DNA from: Triops longicaudatus
Lineage: Eukaryota > Arthropoda > Branchiopoda > Notostraca > Triopsidae
Length of the DNA stretch: 64,000 nt
Reading direction: 5' to 3'
NCBI GenBank assembly: GCA_022885665.1
Contig: JAGQDJ010000061.1
Coordinates: 124,001-188,000 of the forward strand
The stretch's first letter is position 1. Each line of letters opens with the position of its first letter. Shown piece after piece: positions 47,721-61,800 of this stretch. The notes beneath the pieces are model-generated. The model saw only the letters and a program-made list of their open reading frames with translations, did no database searches and was not told the origin of the DNA. A program made the position numbers and the translations under genes.

Positions 47721-50700
47721 TGCCTCGTTTTGAAACATTTCACCGTCTTTCGTTAATCTTGTACCCTATCTTCAAAATGGGCTCAAAGGGTTGGGGATTG
47801 ATGTGTGTTGTACCAGCGTCGCGACGCCCTCGGGGCGGGTTTGTTCCTTACCGTTGATGGAGGCCGGCTGTCGGCTTTTTGTGCCTTTGAAGTGCGCCCC
47901 ACACTTTTTGGAGGTGCCGACCTGCCGACATGGGGCTGTGTTATGGACTCGCGAGGTCAAAGATCATCATACAAACGTTTGTAGCAGTAGCGTAGGGGTG
48001 GAGAAAGGGGATTTGAAGGCCCAGAAACGAGAAACAGAAATGTTGTAGGCGTTTGAGCTTTACAAGCATTTCGCAGGGTTGGGAGAAGGAAACTTTGGCG
48101 GCGGGTGTATACACCCCGAACTCAAGTGAAGGCTTTTGCGAGGGACGTGGAGCCTTTCTCCCCTTTTTGGCTACAAGTTTCCATTTGGTAAATCATTACG
48201 GTTAGAACGAACGTCGGCATGGTCTTGGTGTGGTGTTAATGAGCCTTACCGATTTTTAATTTGATGGCGTGGCGGATTTCAAAAGGATAGAGCGGTAATG
48301 ACGCAGCCAGTGTTCCAAAGCGAGACTCTTAGCAACGTAGGCAAGTAATTGAGGGGAGAAGGGAAATAAATTCATTAGCGATCCGCGGTTCAACTTCCTA
48401 TGTTACGTCTCTGCGTTGGACTTCAAAAAGTCCGTTACTGTACGAATGGTAGCTTATGAACTTTTGCAACGGGACCAAGTTTTAAAAGTCACGGCTCAAT
48501 TTTCGACCCTATTTTTCCGAAAAATTTGAAAACCTAGTCCTATTTCCCAAATTTATTAAGCAATATTTCGAAAAAACATGTGCGAGATGTATATATTTAA
48601 TAGTCCTTAACATTACTGTCGGATAGTTTTTCTGAAATACAGTGAGAATTTTGTGATATGGCTTCCTGTGTTATTCGCCCATAAGTGCCTTAGATGCACC
48701 GAAGCCTTAATGAAGGAAGTGGGCGCAGCGCAACTGTACTCCTCGCGACTATAGTAGTACACGTCTTCATGTCTTTTAAATGCATTTTGTTTATCTTTAG
48801 CGACACCTAAACATCTTATAGATGTCATATAGACTTGCTTGTGCTACGTGGACAGTAAGTGTCCAAGACTAAGTTCGTATATGCATTTTATGAATTCAGA
48901 AGTGCAGGGTTGGCACTTCCGAATCCGGTCGTCGTGGTTCTGACATGCTATAAACGAATATGCCTACAGTGTCCTCTGTTATACTTTGGGCATTATACAA
49001 ACATTTGAAAGTTGCAAACTTCAATCAAAAGTTCGATGCTCACCAACCATATTTAAACTGGGGAAAATACGGGCAATGCTCAGTACGGAAAATGGGTTGG
49101 GTGAGTCAGTCTTGTTGTCCGTCATCTTGTGAACGTAAAACCAATTGTGGAAACGACCTTAATAGCCAGGGTCTCTTTTCGAGTAGGGGCCGTTATCTGT
49201 CGCTTCCAGGCTTCTTTCTGGGTACAGAGCCCCTCGGAACCAACTTTTACTTTTCCAAGCTTCTTCCTGTTCAAGTTCAATCCCCTTTTAAGGTGGGGGG
49301 GGGGGGACTTTCGGCCTTACCCACTCCTTGGGAGTTTACACGAGTGAGTCTTGAGGTTTTTCCTTTGATTGATTCACTTAATGGTCGTTTAAAAGAACTG
49401 ACCTCCCAAATGAAAAACCATATTCCGACCTACCGTTTGTGTACTTTATGTTACTGCGGGGTAAAACTGCCATATCGAGATTAGAGTGACTTGATTCCCA
49501 AGATATAAAGAAGGATAAAAGAGAATTTTTAGTACACTGCGTTTTAGTGTCATCACTTAGGGAGACGTTCGGATCAAAAGAGTTTGAACGAAAGAAAAAA
49601 TCCGAAAGAGAGTTTCTATAGTTTAAGTATGTTATACAATAGGAAAATAGGGGAAAGAAAGTCCCCCTGGCGCCAGAGCTATCAGCAGAAATTGGAAGCC
49701 TTTGCAATATCAGACTTTTGTTGAGGGTAAAGGAGAAAATTTGGGGGGGTTTCTGTGTTAGGGTAAAAACGAGAGAAAGGTCGCGTGACCTCTTGATAGG
49801 TATATACTCCGCGTTGGTACCGAAGCATTACGTTTCCAAAGGGGGAAGAAGGGGTGTCAAAGGTTTTTGCCGCTGTATTATGCCTATCAAGTGGCAAGAA
49901 TATACCTAAAACCCTACTGTACCGTACACGTAGATGAGAGACTAGGGACGAAGTGTTGTGTTGGGAGGGGGGGGGGGATGTATTGCGCCTTATTTTCGTT
50001 TTTCTGCCGTGTTCACATAGCAAAAAGGGTTAAACGGGAGAAAAAATGAGTAAGGGGAGATTAAGAGGCTCAAATGACGATACAGGGGTTTGGTGGGTAA
50101 GGGGAGAGTTAATAGATCCAAGCAATGTGTTCACACTATGTTAACCCCCGTGGGTAAGAACCTAGGAGTTATGGGCAAAAGATAGTGTGATCGTGTAATA
50201 ATAAGGCAATAAGCCTATTTCGATAGAAATAAGTTAAGAACGCTTAAGAGATCATGTTGGAATGTTTAAGAGTTTAATACAATGTTCAAGAGTTTGTATA
50301 ATTTGTTAGCAGTTTGACGTAGTTCACGGTTCACATTTAAGAAAACATGCAAAAGAAATCTTTTTAATGTCTTCCAAGCTATAGTTCTTTGATTTATGAA
50401 CGTCGCAAATGGGAGCTGAAAGTATGTTTGTATGGAATTACGCTATAAAGAGCCTTGATGCTATAAATAATTACTGTAATGTTACGGTGCAACGAAAAGT
50501 TCAAAACTGTGAAACTGTACAGAAAAAAGGGATGTAAAGCGCTTTGTTTGTACCGATAATTTTCCTGTTTTACTAAGAGGTTCGTTATGGCAAAACGTTA
50601 AGTATTTTAGTGTATTTTGTCTGTATGTTTATTTGGTGTTATTTATGGTGTAATACAGTAATCTCAGTAGAGCAGCACGCTACTCTGTTTTATTAAGATT

Positions 50701-53254
50701 ATCCTAAAGGATATTGCAATTGTTTATGTGGAAGTTTCTGTGTATATAATCATATTTGTTCAGGGGATGTGCAGATGCTCTCACTCGATATTTCTACATT
50801 GTTCGGAGATGTGACCTTCAAGGTAACGTGACTGCAACACTTCGTAGAACTGCAACACTGTGAAATACAATTCCCTTTCAATATAGCAATACACTTACGT
50901 TCGAAAATTATTTTAAATTTGTTTGACGGAATTACTTTCAAGTTATTTCGATTCGTTTAAAGTTTAAAATAGATTGAGGCTAGCTAGTCAGCGCATTCGT
51001 TGTTTAACTTTTTCTGCCACACATATTTTTGAGAAGTCTGTAGTTTGTCTAGCTAATGGTATGCGACGTTCAAAGCTGCATAAATTCAATAAAACTCCTT
51101 GAAGGAAGAAACGAGAATTAGGTTGCCGGGAGGAGGCCAAATTTAGTGCGCGAAAGGTGTCACCGCAAGATGCGTCGTTTGACATCTCATTAGGCGAAGC
51201 GGAGATGCCATCCCATTGCTACAAGAATGTAGCACCGTTTGCCAATGCGGGATTTCTTATACACTGCGTTAACAAGGTCTCTTTTTTCAATCTCCCCACA
51301 GGGCTAAATTCTTTTATATGCGTGATTTCAACCCACCAAAACCTCGATATACTTGAGAAAAATTGCCTTGCATTAGAAACAACTTCAACCTCTTCACAGC
51401 ACTTACTTAACACTTAAACACCAAAATTAAAAATTTAGGAAAAAAATTCCTTAAAATGTTTTACTTCCGTCTCACGCGGTGGTCATTCAAGCAATGCAAA
51501 CAAAGTTTGAATCAACCCTTCGTGTCTCAACCATTCTCAACAAAGAAAATCTTCCTTGTAAAGTCAAAACGTTCGCTTAGCTAACCGTCGAGAACCTTCC
51601 TTCTTCACCGCACCGCAGACGGAAAAAAATTCGATTCCCTGCATTAAGCACCCGTTCTCGCTTCTACAACGCAGCTTGGCGAAAACGTTCGATTTCCCCA
51701 GTGCACGTGCAATCTCCGACCTGCTCAACAGTGAAAACTTCTGCTCGCAAGGTTTTCACTGTTGATAACGCTTTTCGCTTGCATTACGTGTTTACGCGCC
51801 TGGAAAACTACAGAAACTCAGCACACAATAGTGAACTAAATTAGCACGTGATATGTACTGAGAATTCCACCCTTTCCTTGTTTAATTAACTCCCTCGGCG
51901 TGATTGGGTTGAATCCATGGTTGAATTCACTCCAAAACTCGCGTATCACACTGCTCATTATAATCAACCATGGCATTCTTCCGCCATACATCCTATGTAA
52001 GGAGTTTTAGCCTGGTAAAACCCCTTCTACAGGGTGAACTATTTGTTAGGGAAGAGGCCATGTTTCTGACACGTGGGCAAGTGTGAAAGTTTTTAGTAAG
52101 GTTTCAGTCCCGGATTAGCGAGATGGAGTTGGGGAATTATCTTCTTATTATGTTGTCGAATTTCGAAATCAGCCCAGAAACGCTACAAGAGGGTTTGGAG
52201 AAGGGTAAGAAGGGTGTTTGGTAGAGAAGCTTATAGACAGTGAAACCTAAGAATGAATAATGACTCAAGCTTCGTTAAGTTGGACGCGTGACTAATGAGT
52301 TTCATTGAAAGCACAAGAGGTTAGCATATAACTGCGCACACATTGAGAAGCATTGTTGCGTCTAGAATCCAAAATTTTCCCTTTCTTAAACCCTAGACTA
52401 CCCTCTCGAACAATTCAAGATCCTATTTCTTCCACAGTAATTATTTATTTTTAGGTTCCATAGGTGGCTGACTGCTCGCTACACTGTTGAGATAAGAGAC
52501 AGGTAAGTAAGTAAATACGTAAGTAAAATAGTGGAGGATAGTGGCACTCCCGTACCCAGCGGGTGGGTTAGGAGGTTTTAACACCCTCGAAATGTAATTT
52601 TTATAACTGTGAGCATAGGCGACTACCAAATGTCCACAAAAATTGTACATGGATAACACACTCCGAACCAAAATCCTGGCTACGGCCCTAAATAGTGGAC
52701 TAATTCTGTATAGTTTGTAACAGAGCAAGTCACATCCCGGACCAGTAATAGGCACCGGATTCAGAAGTGTGTAACTCCATATCTTATCGACAACCATTTG
52801 CTGAGGATGAGTAGGCCTATATGGCTTTTGAGCCGCTCATTATTTCATGACGACTTTCTGCTTTGACAGACTAGCAGCATATCACCCAACAGCATCTGTA
52901 GTATAGGCCAGTGTAGGCCTATACATAAGTGACTTGGTGGTGATCTCATACACCCCCTTTGGTACTAAAAAGGAAGCAGCGTGCCGATTTTCACGTAACA
53001 ATACCATGGGTGAAATCCAGTAAGTCTGTAAACGCGATTAACGGCACAAAGTAGTGAGCCAGATACAAAATCGTGCAGCACCTACGCAATCCTTTTTCTT
53101 CCACTGCAATTTATTTCTCCTTCTTTCAGCATTCGAAACATAAGCTCCTTCCAATGACCTCGAATTTTTCACTATTTTTTTATTCTCAAGCAAAATCAGT
53201 TTTAAGCGTTTTATGAGGGCGAACTATGGTGCAACGAAATCTGAGACGGAGCAG

Positions 53255-53286
53255 CATAAATTTCTCCCCCTGGCGAGAAATTTATG
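53255..53286. repeat. 12-bp perfect inverted repeat, 8-nt loop
   Basis: CATAAATTTCTC (53255-53266) pairs exactly with GAGAAATTTATG (53275-53286). It is a simple hairpin with no gene context. Confidence 0.6.
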
Positions 53287-56200
53287 ACTAGGCATTACGA
53301 TGTGAGAATCATACAAGCCTCCTACTATGCATAAAGCACACACATAACACCACACCATACACACACATATATAAGCGTATAAAAAGACGCAAAAAAAGTT
53401 GAAACGTTGTAAAGACACGGAGCTTGCTGGTAAAAACTTAGCAACACTGTTAATGCTTTGACGCAGCCAGCGTCACACTTGATTCCTTTGACTTTTAAAT
53501 CCCTTTTGAAGTGGTGGGAAACAAGAAATCTCCCATCCGACAACAATGAAAACTTCGCATCACGAGAGATTTTCTTCCCAAAGACAAACATTTCTGTTGC
53601 CAAGCTGCACTTGGTCTTAACTTTGCATTGAGACAACGCAATCAAGAATACTTGATTTTTTATGTTGTTTTTCTGACTTTAATCTACTCTTTTGTTTACA
53701 CGATCTTTATTGTTTTCTCTTTTTTTCTGCTGCCTTGATATATTTATGGTTATTTTTCTATTTTGTCTACGACGCAGGACTTCGGGGAATCAAGGGTTAA
53801 TCTCCTTTCTGACCTTCTTCCAAAAGAGACAAAACAATAACGTTTCGGTTGCATTAGCGCAACATCAGCAACAATGAAAGCTTGATTGCTGACCGTGCAA
53901 CAACAGGATTATGGTTTTGTGTGATGTGCAAGAATGGCAACCATGAATAGGAGTCTATTTATACACAACAGTTGTGATAACCGCAACAACTGAACAATGA
54001 AAACCTTTACACAGTCAAAAAGCGTATTATACACAAAAAGGCAATGAACGTTCATCGGCGCGGAACACTTAACCACATGTATGACGGAAGTGTTTCTGAA
54101 ACTCATCTCCATGAAAAAGTACCAAAAAAGAAATAAACAGTAATAAGGCATAAACAAGACACCTTAACCACCTCATCTGGCGTTTCGCATTGTTATAAAA
54201 CCCCTTTTAAGTGCCAACGCATGTTTTTTGTGTCCTTTATACGCGTTATAAAAACACAATTGTTACGACTATAACGGAAAGATATAAAAATAAAAAAGGT
54301 TTTTGAATTTTCATGACGCTCTACAAAACTTTAAAAACCACGGAAGAACTATTGCTGCTATAAGAATATAACACAACAAGAGTAGAAAGTACTCAAGACG
54401 CGTACAATCTCCCAACGGTTTCGAACGTTTTTGAAAGCCTTGGACGCGAGACGCGAACCAGGCTACTTGAACGCGCAACATAAACAACCTGACAACAATG
54501 AATTCCTGGGGGGTGTAAGAAAAAGAAGTTCTTGGCTACATGAGTACCACGCTATTGTTATAAAACTTGTTTACTGAACATGTTTCTTTTACAGCAGAAG
54601 CAACTTTGCATCTGCCAGGTCCACTGATTCCTTTTGTAACTTTTATTGCACACCATAGAGGTCTCACGCTCCGTTCGATCTGCAACACAGCGCTCAAGTG
54701 GCAAGGTCTTTTTTAAGTTTTTAGGCACATTTCTTTCCTTAGGAGGTTTCGCTCTTGGACAGGTGTACTTCAGGACCCTAAGGTCCCGAGGACCTAGCTT
54801 TAAGTACTGGCCCAGGCTTTGTAATGCTGATAAGCGTTGGCGTTGCTACGCGGACACGTGGTTATCTCTTTATTTCCTAGTTTCTGGGAGTTTATTTCAA
54901 TGTCGACTAGTTTCTTCTTTCTCGGCCCTGTTTTATCATTTTGTTACTCCTTTTGAGTCGTTTTGGGTTGGGCTTAGAGGGGAAAAGGCGGATGAAAAGA
55001 CATCTGAGACATTGAGATGCAAAACATGGCCGGCCTTATACAATACCGCAAGACCGCGGCACGGCGCTGAGGGTGAAAGAACTGAGGATGACATTAGCCA
55101 AATGGACTGATAACAGCTAACAGAAGCCAAAAATCCCATCAGACTTTATCCTTCTCTTTTTTAATTTCCTTTTGGCCCTGCTGAGATTGAAAAGGCTTGA
55201 GGAAAAAGTCACGCACGACACCGACGCGACCTTTTTGGCGCTTTGCCGCCTGGGGTCACTTTGTTCACTTTAGACACTTTGTGAAGCTTTCAATGCGCAA
55301 CGGTTACAAAAAAAAACACTATACATTCTTTTTATGTGACTTTTTGCTCGCTTTTTTCTGAGCTGGTATATTCAATTTCCGTGAGATCTTGTTTCTCTCT
55401 ATCGAGTTCTTTTTAGGTTAGGCTCGATTCAATGACATTCGGCTAGTATTCAAAGTGTTCAATAGCGCGGCTAACAATCCTATTCAATTCGAACTGAAGG
55501 ATTTTTCAATACCTGAACGTGTCTTTCACTGAATGTAACCCTTTTTGTGGAGCTTTGGACTGAGGTTAGGACTCTGAGGGGTTAAAGGGGTGCAGGGTAA
55601 GTGAGAATCCATGTGTTCCTATGCGAACCAGTTTAACCCTTCAGATTGTGGTAGTCTCCACACAAGGGTGTAATGGGAGGGTTGCACACTCCCGTATTCA
55701 ATGCATGTGTCATGTGCCGTTGGCAGTATGGTAAGATGTAATCGACAGTGACGAGCGTGTGGCGTTTCAATTGATTCGATTGTGTCGTGTATACTTAATG
55801 GAATACAATGGTATTCGGTGTCTGCTTTTGTGTTAAGTTTCAGTAAGCTCGTGTGAAACTACGCCAGGACTGGGAGAGAGTGTGGGAGACGTGTGACGAT
55901 TTTCCGACACGGTTAACATCACATAAGTGCAATAAAACCCCGCTTAACGCTAGTCATCCGTTCTTGCATCGAAGAAGATAGTATCGTGTTAGTGACTAAA
56001 TTAAGAAAGGACGTGTGTAACACTCAATCCTAGTTAGCCAGGCATATTTATCATCGAGTTTCCATTATTAAGTGTTAGGGGGCTCTAAGGAGACACCATC
56101 GTTAAGCGGAGCGGGTCAGTGTCCGCATAAATGATGACGCTAGCCCTTTTAAGAAGGTGTGATAGAGTACATAGGCACGGAAAAATAAAGTATCCATTAG

Positions 56201-57626
56201 AAAGATGGTCCGGTTTCCCCACATGACAAGATTTAGTATGCTGGCCACTGAAACGACATCGTAAAATGATAATAGGAAGGCCTACGCTCGGCGCAAACGA
56301 AGAAAAGGATTGTTAACATTGAAGGAAAAATTAAAGCAAATAAAACACAATAAGGAAGGAATAAAAGTTTAAGGTGGATCTAGCAAAGGGCGTTCGGAGT
56401 GTATAGGTAATTTGCATATCAGTGACAAAAGCTCTTCACAAACATAAAACACATTCCATTGGTCGCTGTCACACCTTTTCGGGCAACAAAAATGGGGGGT
56501 AAGGAGGGCTTTTTTGGTTTTGGCTAGCCACGTTCTTTCAAGTGGGGGAAAGGTTGTTACCGCAGTGACTCGAGCGTTTTCAGTGACTTATAAACACGAA
56601 GAAAAAGGAAGCTAGTGATAGTACGCTTGTATTGCGTTGTTCCAATGTACCCGCTGATGAGAGCTAGGCATAAACCTTCTTCGGGAGAAATTTAAAAAAT
56701 AAAAGATTTTGGCCAGGGAAGAACTTGACGTGAAGGGCGTTAAATTGACATTGTAGTGGGCGCTAATCTCTGTGCCAAGAGATATCAACGCTTATTATGG
56801 TACCGGCAATGTCTTTTTCAGAGGGACGTAGGACTAAATTGCGGAAAAAGACAACTGAGAGCACTTGACCATGAGTTTTCATTATTGCAAACTGGTTTCG
56901 CAAGGTTTACGATGTTGTCCTGTCAAGGATGACGGCAGCGATCAACAGACAATTCGAACGAATGTGACCCCTTTCTAGAAATGATATTGTTGCACTCTTA
57001 CCGTTTCTGTGGGAAAGAAAGTTTTCATTGTTTTTCATCGTTGTATTACATTGGCGCGTTGCAGCAATTTTAAAGCCTTATTGAACCACGATACTGGTAG
57101 ATGACGTAAAGAAGCAAAGATGGTTTTCGATTACTTCTTCTAAAAAGCGGAATGTTCTCTTTTTGGGTGTCTCCAGGAGCCAATGGGTGGGTGGAACGTT
57201 TTCCCCTTTAACATTACGAAGCAAGCGAACCTTTTCGTAAAGGACAGACGCCGGGAATTCCCCAAGTTCATTGTCATTTTCCAACATTTTCGCCTCTTTC
57301 GCTGCGCTGGGAGGCGAACTCTATGGACTTTTCACGAGCAGACGGATAAAATCGAACTTTTTGCTCCTTTCCGTTGCGAAGGAACAGTTCCTTCTCTGAA
57401 CTCGCAGAGACAAGACGTTACCCGAGTTGATGGGCAAAAATGAAAGTTTCCTTCAGAGACTCATCGAGATGTTTCGACACGACTTTCATTTTTAGCTATG
57501 CTGACTTAATAACTTACTGTACGTATAGTTAAAGAAAACTGAATGACTTATTAAACAAACACTAAATTTCCTTCACTAGGTATTCTGCTTGTCGTACAAC
57601 ACGATAGAAGAAACGTCCTAATTACT

Positions 57627-57656
57627 TGGTAAGCTGGTAAGTTTACCAGCTTACTA
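57627..57656. repeat. Short palindrome next to tRNA-like sequence
   Basis: GTAAGCTGGTAA (57629-57640) and TTACCAGCTTAC (57643-57654) form a perfect 12-bp inverted repeat around GT. It directly borders the tRNA-like segment that starts at 57655. Confidence 0.6.
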
Positions 57657-57725
57657 TGGTAACTCCGATTACTCTGGCTACAAACGCGACTCACTCTCCT
57701 ACTGACTGAGCTAGCCGGATATTAA
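57655..57725 (-). repeat. tRNA-derived (SINE-like) sequence A
   Basis: The minus strand reads CCGGCTAGCTCAGTCAGTAG, a good A-box/D-arm, followed by a shortened segment with GTCGCGTTTGTAGCC resembling a decayed B-box/T-arm. The anticodon arm is largely missing. It is therefore not a functional tRNA but a pseudogene or SINE head. Confidence 0.5.
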
Positions 57726-57849
57726 CCACACGATTTGACTTAATCTATTCGGTAAGATTGGCGACGTCTACAACACATCGCAAATGCGAGGTCGCTCGTC
57801 GGCGAATGTGCAAACGTGCATAAATTCCTCGGACAACGGTAGTCTTGGG

Positions 57850-57921
57850 TACCTTATTACAAGACTTCGATATTCCTGTTACGAAAGAATCTCATGTTCT
57901 ACCGATTGAGCTAACCCGGGC
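57850..57921 (-). repeat. tRNA-Lys-like (SINE-like) sequence B
   Basis: The minus strand begins GCCCGGGTTAGCTCAATCGG and continues TAGAACATGAGATTCTTT, matching the first half of eukaryotic tRNA-Lys (acceptor, D-arm and 5' anticodon stem). The 3' half does not pair. It is probably a tRNA-derived SINE head or pseudogene. Confidence 0.55.
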
Positions 57922-58098
57922 ACAAATCTTACAGAAAACATATTCTAACGGTACGATATCAGTTCCAGAAGGTTGCAAACATAAAATTCTGACAGAAAAT
58001 CGACAAGATGCTGAATCATGGAAAACTAGGAAGTAAAACACAAAGCAGAACGAGAGAGAGATAAGACAGCATGCGTGATGATGGTTTTTGCATCTTAC

Positions 58099-58152
58099 CT
58101 TGAGGATGATGAAATCCATGGCCGTCGCAAACTTTGATCCTCCCCCGTCAGA
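58099..58152 (-). CDS. Candidate PDZRN long-isoform exon (PDZ1 middle part)
   Basis: On the minus strand a possible acceptor (ccattaag|) is followed by 18 codons, SDGGGSKFATAMDFIILK, and an excellent donor AAG|gtaagatg in phase 0. Joined to the 41744 exon it gives FIILKVNGVDV, which matches the usual PDZ pattern of a hydrophobic strand just before VNG. The canonical Gly-Asp before the strand is replaced by Asp-Phe. An alternative reading is a first exon starting at the internal ATG (58119-58117, MDFIILK). The acceptor is weak and the next upstream exon was not found. Confidence 0.35.
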
Positions 58153-58559
58153 CTTAATGGTAAAAATGGTGATGGGAGTTGTTGCATAAAGTGTTGTGTT
58201 CCCCCACACCCAACACCTTTTTTTGTTGATTTTTTAACCAGAAGGTTAATGCATGTTGGAGTGCATCCAAGCTTGTAAACACATGGCCGCAGGCGCAACA
58301 CTAAATATAGGTCTTTTCCTTTGCTCACTCCGAGTAAAGGTACCAACAATATTTCCCCCTGTATAAACACATAACATAACACAAATTAGACATACAGCTC
58401 AGAGTACTACAGACATTTTCCTCGTACACACCACCTTCAAACACCCAAAAAACTAAAATGAAATAAAACTCAAAATCCCTGGACTTCCTTGTCCCTTAAA
58501 AGCTCATGGTGATATATTACGAGCGCATTGCCCCACGGCAGGTAAAAACCTTCTTTTGG

Positions 58560-58830
58560 GGCAGTGGGTAAATACAGTACGTAAATGGACGAGAAGAATG
58601 TTCATTTTAAGTAATACGTACACATTTACCCTTAAACACACGTTTGTAATTGATTACATCTACACATTGACGCTTACTTAAGTGTACTGACAGTTTCGCA
58701 GACATTTGCTTAAATGCGCTACACACATGTAATAAAAAATGTGCATATTAAGTATACATTACATTTACAAATACACGCACATTTACGTACAGGTAAATGT
58801 ACAACCCGTATGTTTACGTGCATGTAACAT
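58560..58830. repeat. Alternating purine-pyrimidine region rich in TTTACGTRC/GTAAATGTAC
   Basis: Words such as ACGTACACATTTAC, CATTTACGTACAGGTAAATG and GTATGTTTACGTGCATGTAA recur on both strands. Alternating RY sequence of this kind can adopt Z-DNA and looks like a decayed microsatellite. It contains no coding frame of interest. Confidence 0.4.
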
Positions 58831-61800
58831 ATATGACTACGCCACTCTGAATAAAACAAAAATCACCAAAATCCCAGGCATAGAGGATGGGAAACGCTGG
58901 AGACCCCAAAAGGGCGCGAAAAGCCATAACATCTCGTTGACATTTAACTATTTCCGGTTGGTTTGAAAACACGGAGAAAATAAATAACAAATACGACTTT
59001 ACTAATCATGTGACGCCCGGGGAAAAACGGAGATAAAAGTCACACCACTCGACAATTACACAAATTTCTACCGACATAAAGAACAAGCTAACAAGGCCTT
59101 GTTAACAATGAATTTCCTACCTTTGCGAAGTATTCATTGTTATGGGAAACACTTTTCCAGTTGCACGAACTTTAAACACAGTGATTCGTTTTATTACGAT
59201 TTTAAGACAGCGAACTTAAAGATTTCATCGTTAAAAGATACTTTACACTCGGTAACTGCGAATTTTTCGCTTTTCGAAAGGTAATAACTCGCACGAAACT
59301 TTTCTTGCATTTCTCTCATAAGTCGGTATTTTCAGAATTTGGCGCACTTTTTTTCACGGAATAATTGGATTTGTTACATTGTTAGCTTTATTTCCTATTT
59401 CCGCACACAATTTCTGGCCTTCGTTTTCCTTACATATTTTCCCGAAAATTCCCTCAAAGAAATGCCTCCTATGTCTTCCTTTTTTGGAGGAAAGAAAATT
59501 AACTCCGAGCAAGTGTTTTGAGCCATTCCTACAATTTCAACATTCCCTCCCTCCTCCCCAAGCAACAAAGTCTGTTTCCTTTGGTTATTTTCTCTAACTA
59601 ACTTAAAAGTCACCAGATAAGATAAAAAAGGAAACATGTCCCAAAACTGCCTCTTTTTTGTCTCAAAACAGACCTTGAAGGGGAGGTCGCCCCCATTTTA
59701 CCCCCCCCCCCCTATAGGCATCGTGACGTGAGGGGTCAGTGGTCCGGTCATTACGTTTCCAAAAATCTTTCCTTTTTTTTCTCCGATACGACAGTGACGG
59801 GTCATTACACGCTTTGCTTATGCGCACCAAACAGTGAACCAAAGCTTGAAGCCTCAAAGTCCGTTACGCGCAACTTGACCGAATAAAAACCGTCAATGGT
59901 GGTTTCAAATGGGCCAATAGCGGTCAAAATGCCTTAAGACCACCAAATTCGAAAAACGACGCTAAAATAGAAAAGAACATGACTGCAGGGCGTTTCTGTC
60001 CTGTTTTTTCCTCCCCCGCTGTCTTCGACCCTTATTTTCGTAATGACCCCCCAATTAGGGGGTAAGACGACTTTTTTCACATGTTGGCTCCCGAAATGCG
60101 CCTTCCACACCCTCGTCGTTTACTATTTCTTCTTCTTTTCCAAGTCGTTAGCGTTGACAGCGGCTTTATGAAAAACAGCCGTGGGTGACGTTCGATTGAG
60201 AACACCGGATTTATGAACTCGTTACAATCAGGCCCAACTGACAGATATTGCAACTCAGCAATTACGGAGAGTAAACATTCCTTGACAGGGGGGAAATGTT
60301 TCATTTTCGAACGGAATATAATATTTCGATTTATTCTCAAAACAGGTCGCCCACGGATGGCAAGATGGATCTCAAACCTATTACGAGCAACAGGTAAGCT
60401 TAGGCAATATATTTTCAAAGACAAGTCAAATCGAATTCATCGAAGGCTCTCCACTGCTAGTTGTAACCTCGGTTTTCTTTCTCTCGAACTTACAACACTC
60501 GCTTGCCCGCCAATCTCCTAGCTTTTTCCACTAAACACCTAACAGGTCAAGTTCGTTCGCGGTTGCCACGGAGTTAAACAACAAGAAAACACGTAGCGCA
60601 GTGCCCAGGATTTTGATTCGGCGGGTGCTTTCCCTACGCCATTTTTCGACACTTTGTAGCACCATTATAAGATTAGCATTTCGGGTCGTTTTGAAACTCC
60701 CTTTCCCTCCCCCCTAGGTACTACGGTGGTCTCCGGGTATGGTCACCATCGCGGAGGTAGGCGAAATCATCAGCTGATGTCCTAGAACAATCCATGCTAA
60801 AACCCTAGGACTCCCCCCCCCCAGTTCCATCCATATTCCTTCTGCAACATTTATACAAGTACCACATAAATGTACTCGTACATGCAGTACTAGCATATCG
60901 TAAAACTCTTCGTTTTCTAGATTTGTGCAGGGGTGATGTAATACAATTTCGTACAGCTTAGGACGGGGGAGAATCCCAGACCACCCCTTGTATAGTAAAT
61001 CTCATTGCGTATTCAGCGTCATTCTTTGCCCAAATATTCGTTTTACTCCCCTAAATTTCTTTCTCTTTCTGGATTAACATTCAGTGTCTTATATGGTGGT
61101 GGAGAGGGGGAAGATGATGAAAAATGCAAGCCAAGAGTTGACTTGGCTGCTTTTTGTGACTGCTCCCCCCCCCCCCCCTTCCACCTCCTTTCGATCTCAG
61201 CGTTAGATACATTCAAATGTGACCCGGAATATAAGCCACCGAGAAAGACGCGGGAATAAGGGGAAGACCTTATATATCTCTAACATGAGGGGCCCGGATT
61301 CATGTTTGCCTAATGTCACTGCGGTAGGGTGAAGTCTCTTCAAGGTGGGTCAGAGAGGGACAGGGAGGTTGCCAGCGAGACGAAGCTCATGTATTCGATG
61401 GTTTAACCTTTTTTCGACTCCCTTTGGTCTCGTCCCGTTTGCCGCAGAGGAGAATGGCGGTGGTGGAATTTTTGAATATTTCATGGCTCACGTTTCGCTC
61501 CTTTCGCTCTCGAGGGACGTTTAGCTCTAACGCATTTTACCTTTTCAGTTTCACGAGGTAAAAAAAGCGGGGCTAGCCTGAGGTTTGAAAAACGGGCCCT
61601 AGTTAATCACCGAGGTAGGCCTGCTCACTCACGTTTACATAAATAAGACGGCTAATATACAACAACCGGCGGCAGCCATCGAAAACCTTACCCAATGCAA
61701 ATTAAACCTACCAACACTCCTTTCCTCCCCAAAATCACCCACCGGGACTTTTTTTTGGATAAATCATTGAATGTTTCTCTACGCACATTTTCCTGTCGAC

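Larger units (their letters stand above)
42166..58098. other. Upstream PDZRN intron or intergenic, 16 kb
   Basis: If the exon at 58099-58152 is real this is one long intron, otherwise intergenic. No other coding exon is recognised. The longest open frames (48960-49484 plus, 54646-55110 plus) have no domain, no convincing splice sites and unremarkable codon use. Repeats, transposon remnants and homopolymer runs are listed separately. Confidence 0.4.

Noticed and set aside
48960..49484. 174-codon plus-strand frame
   Set aside because: No domain, contains a homopolymer-G-encoded Gly run, and has no splice or promoter context; likely chance in intronic DNA.
54646..55110. 154-codon plus-strand frame with hydrophobic stretches
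   Set aside because: Not similar to any family I know, lacks splice signals, and lies in probable intron; kept as chance.
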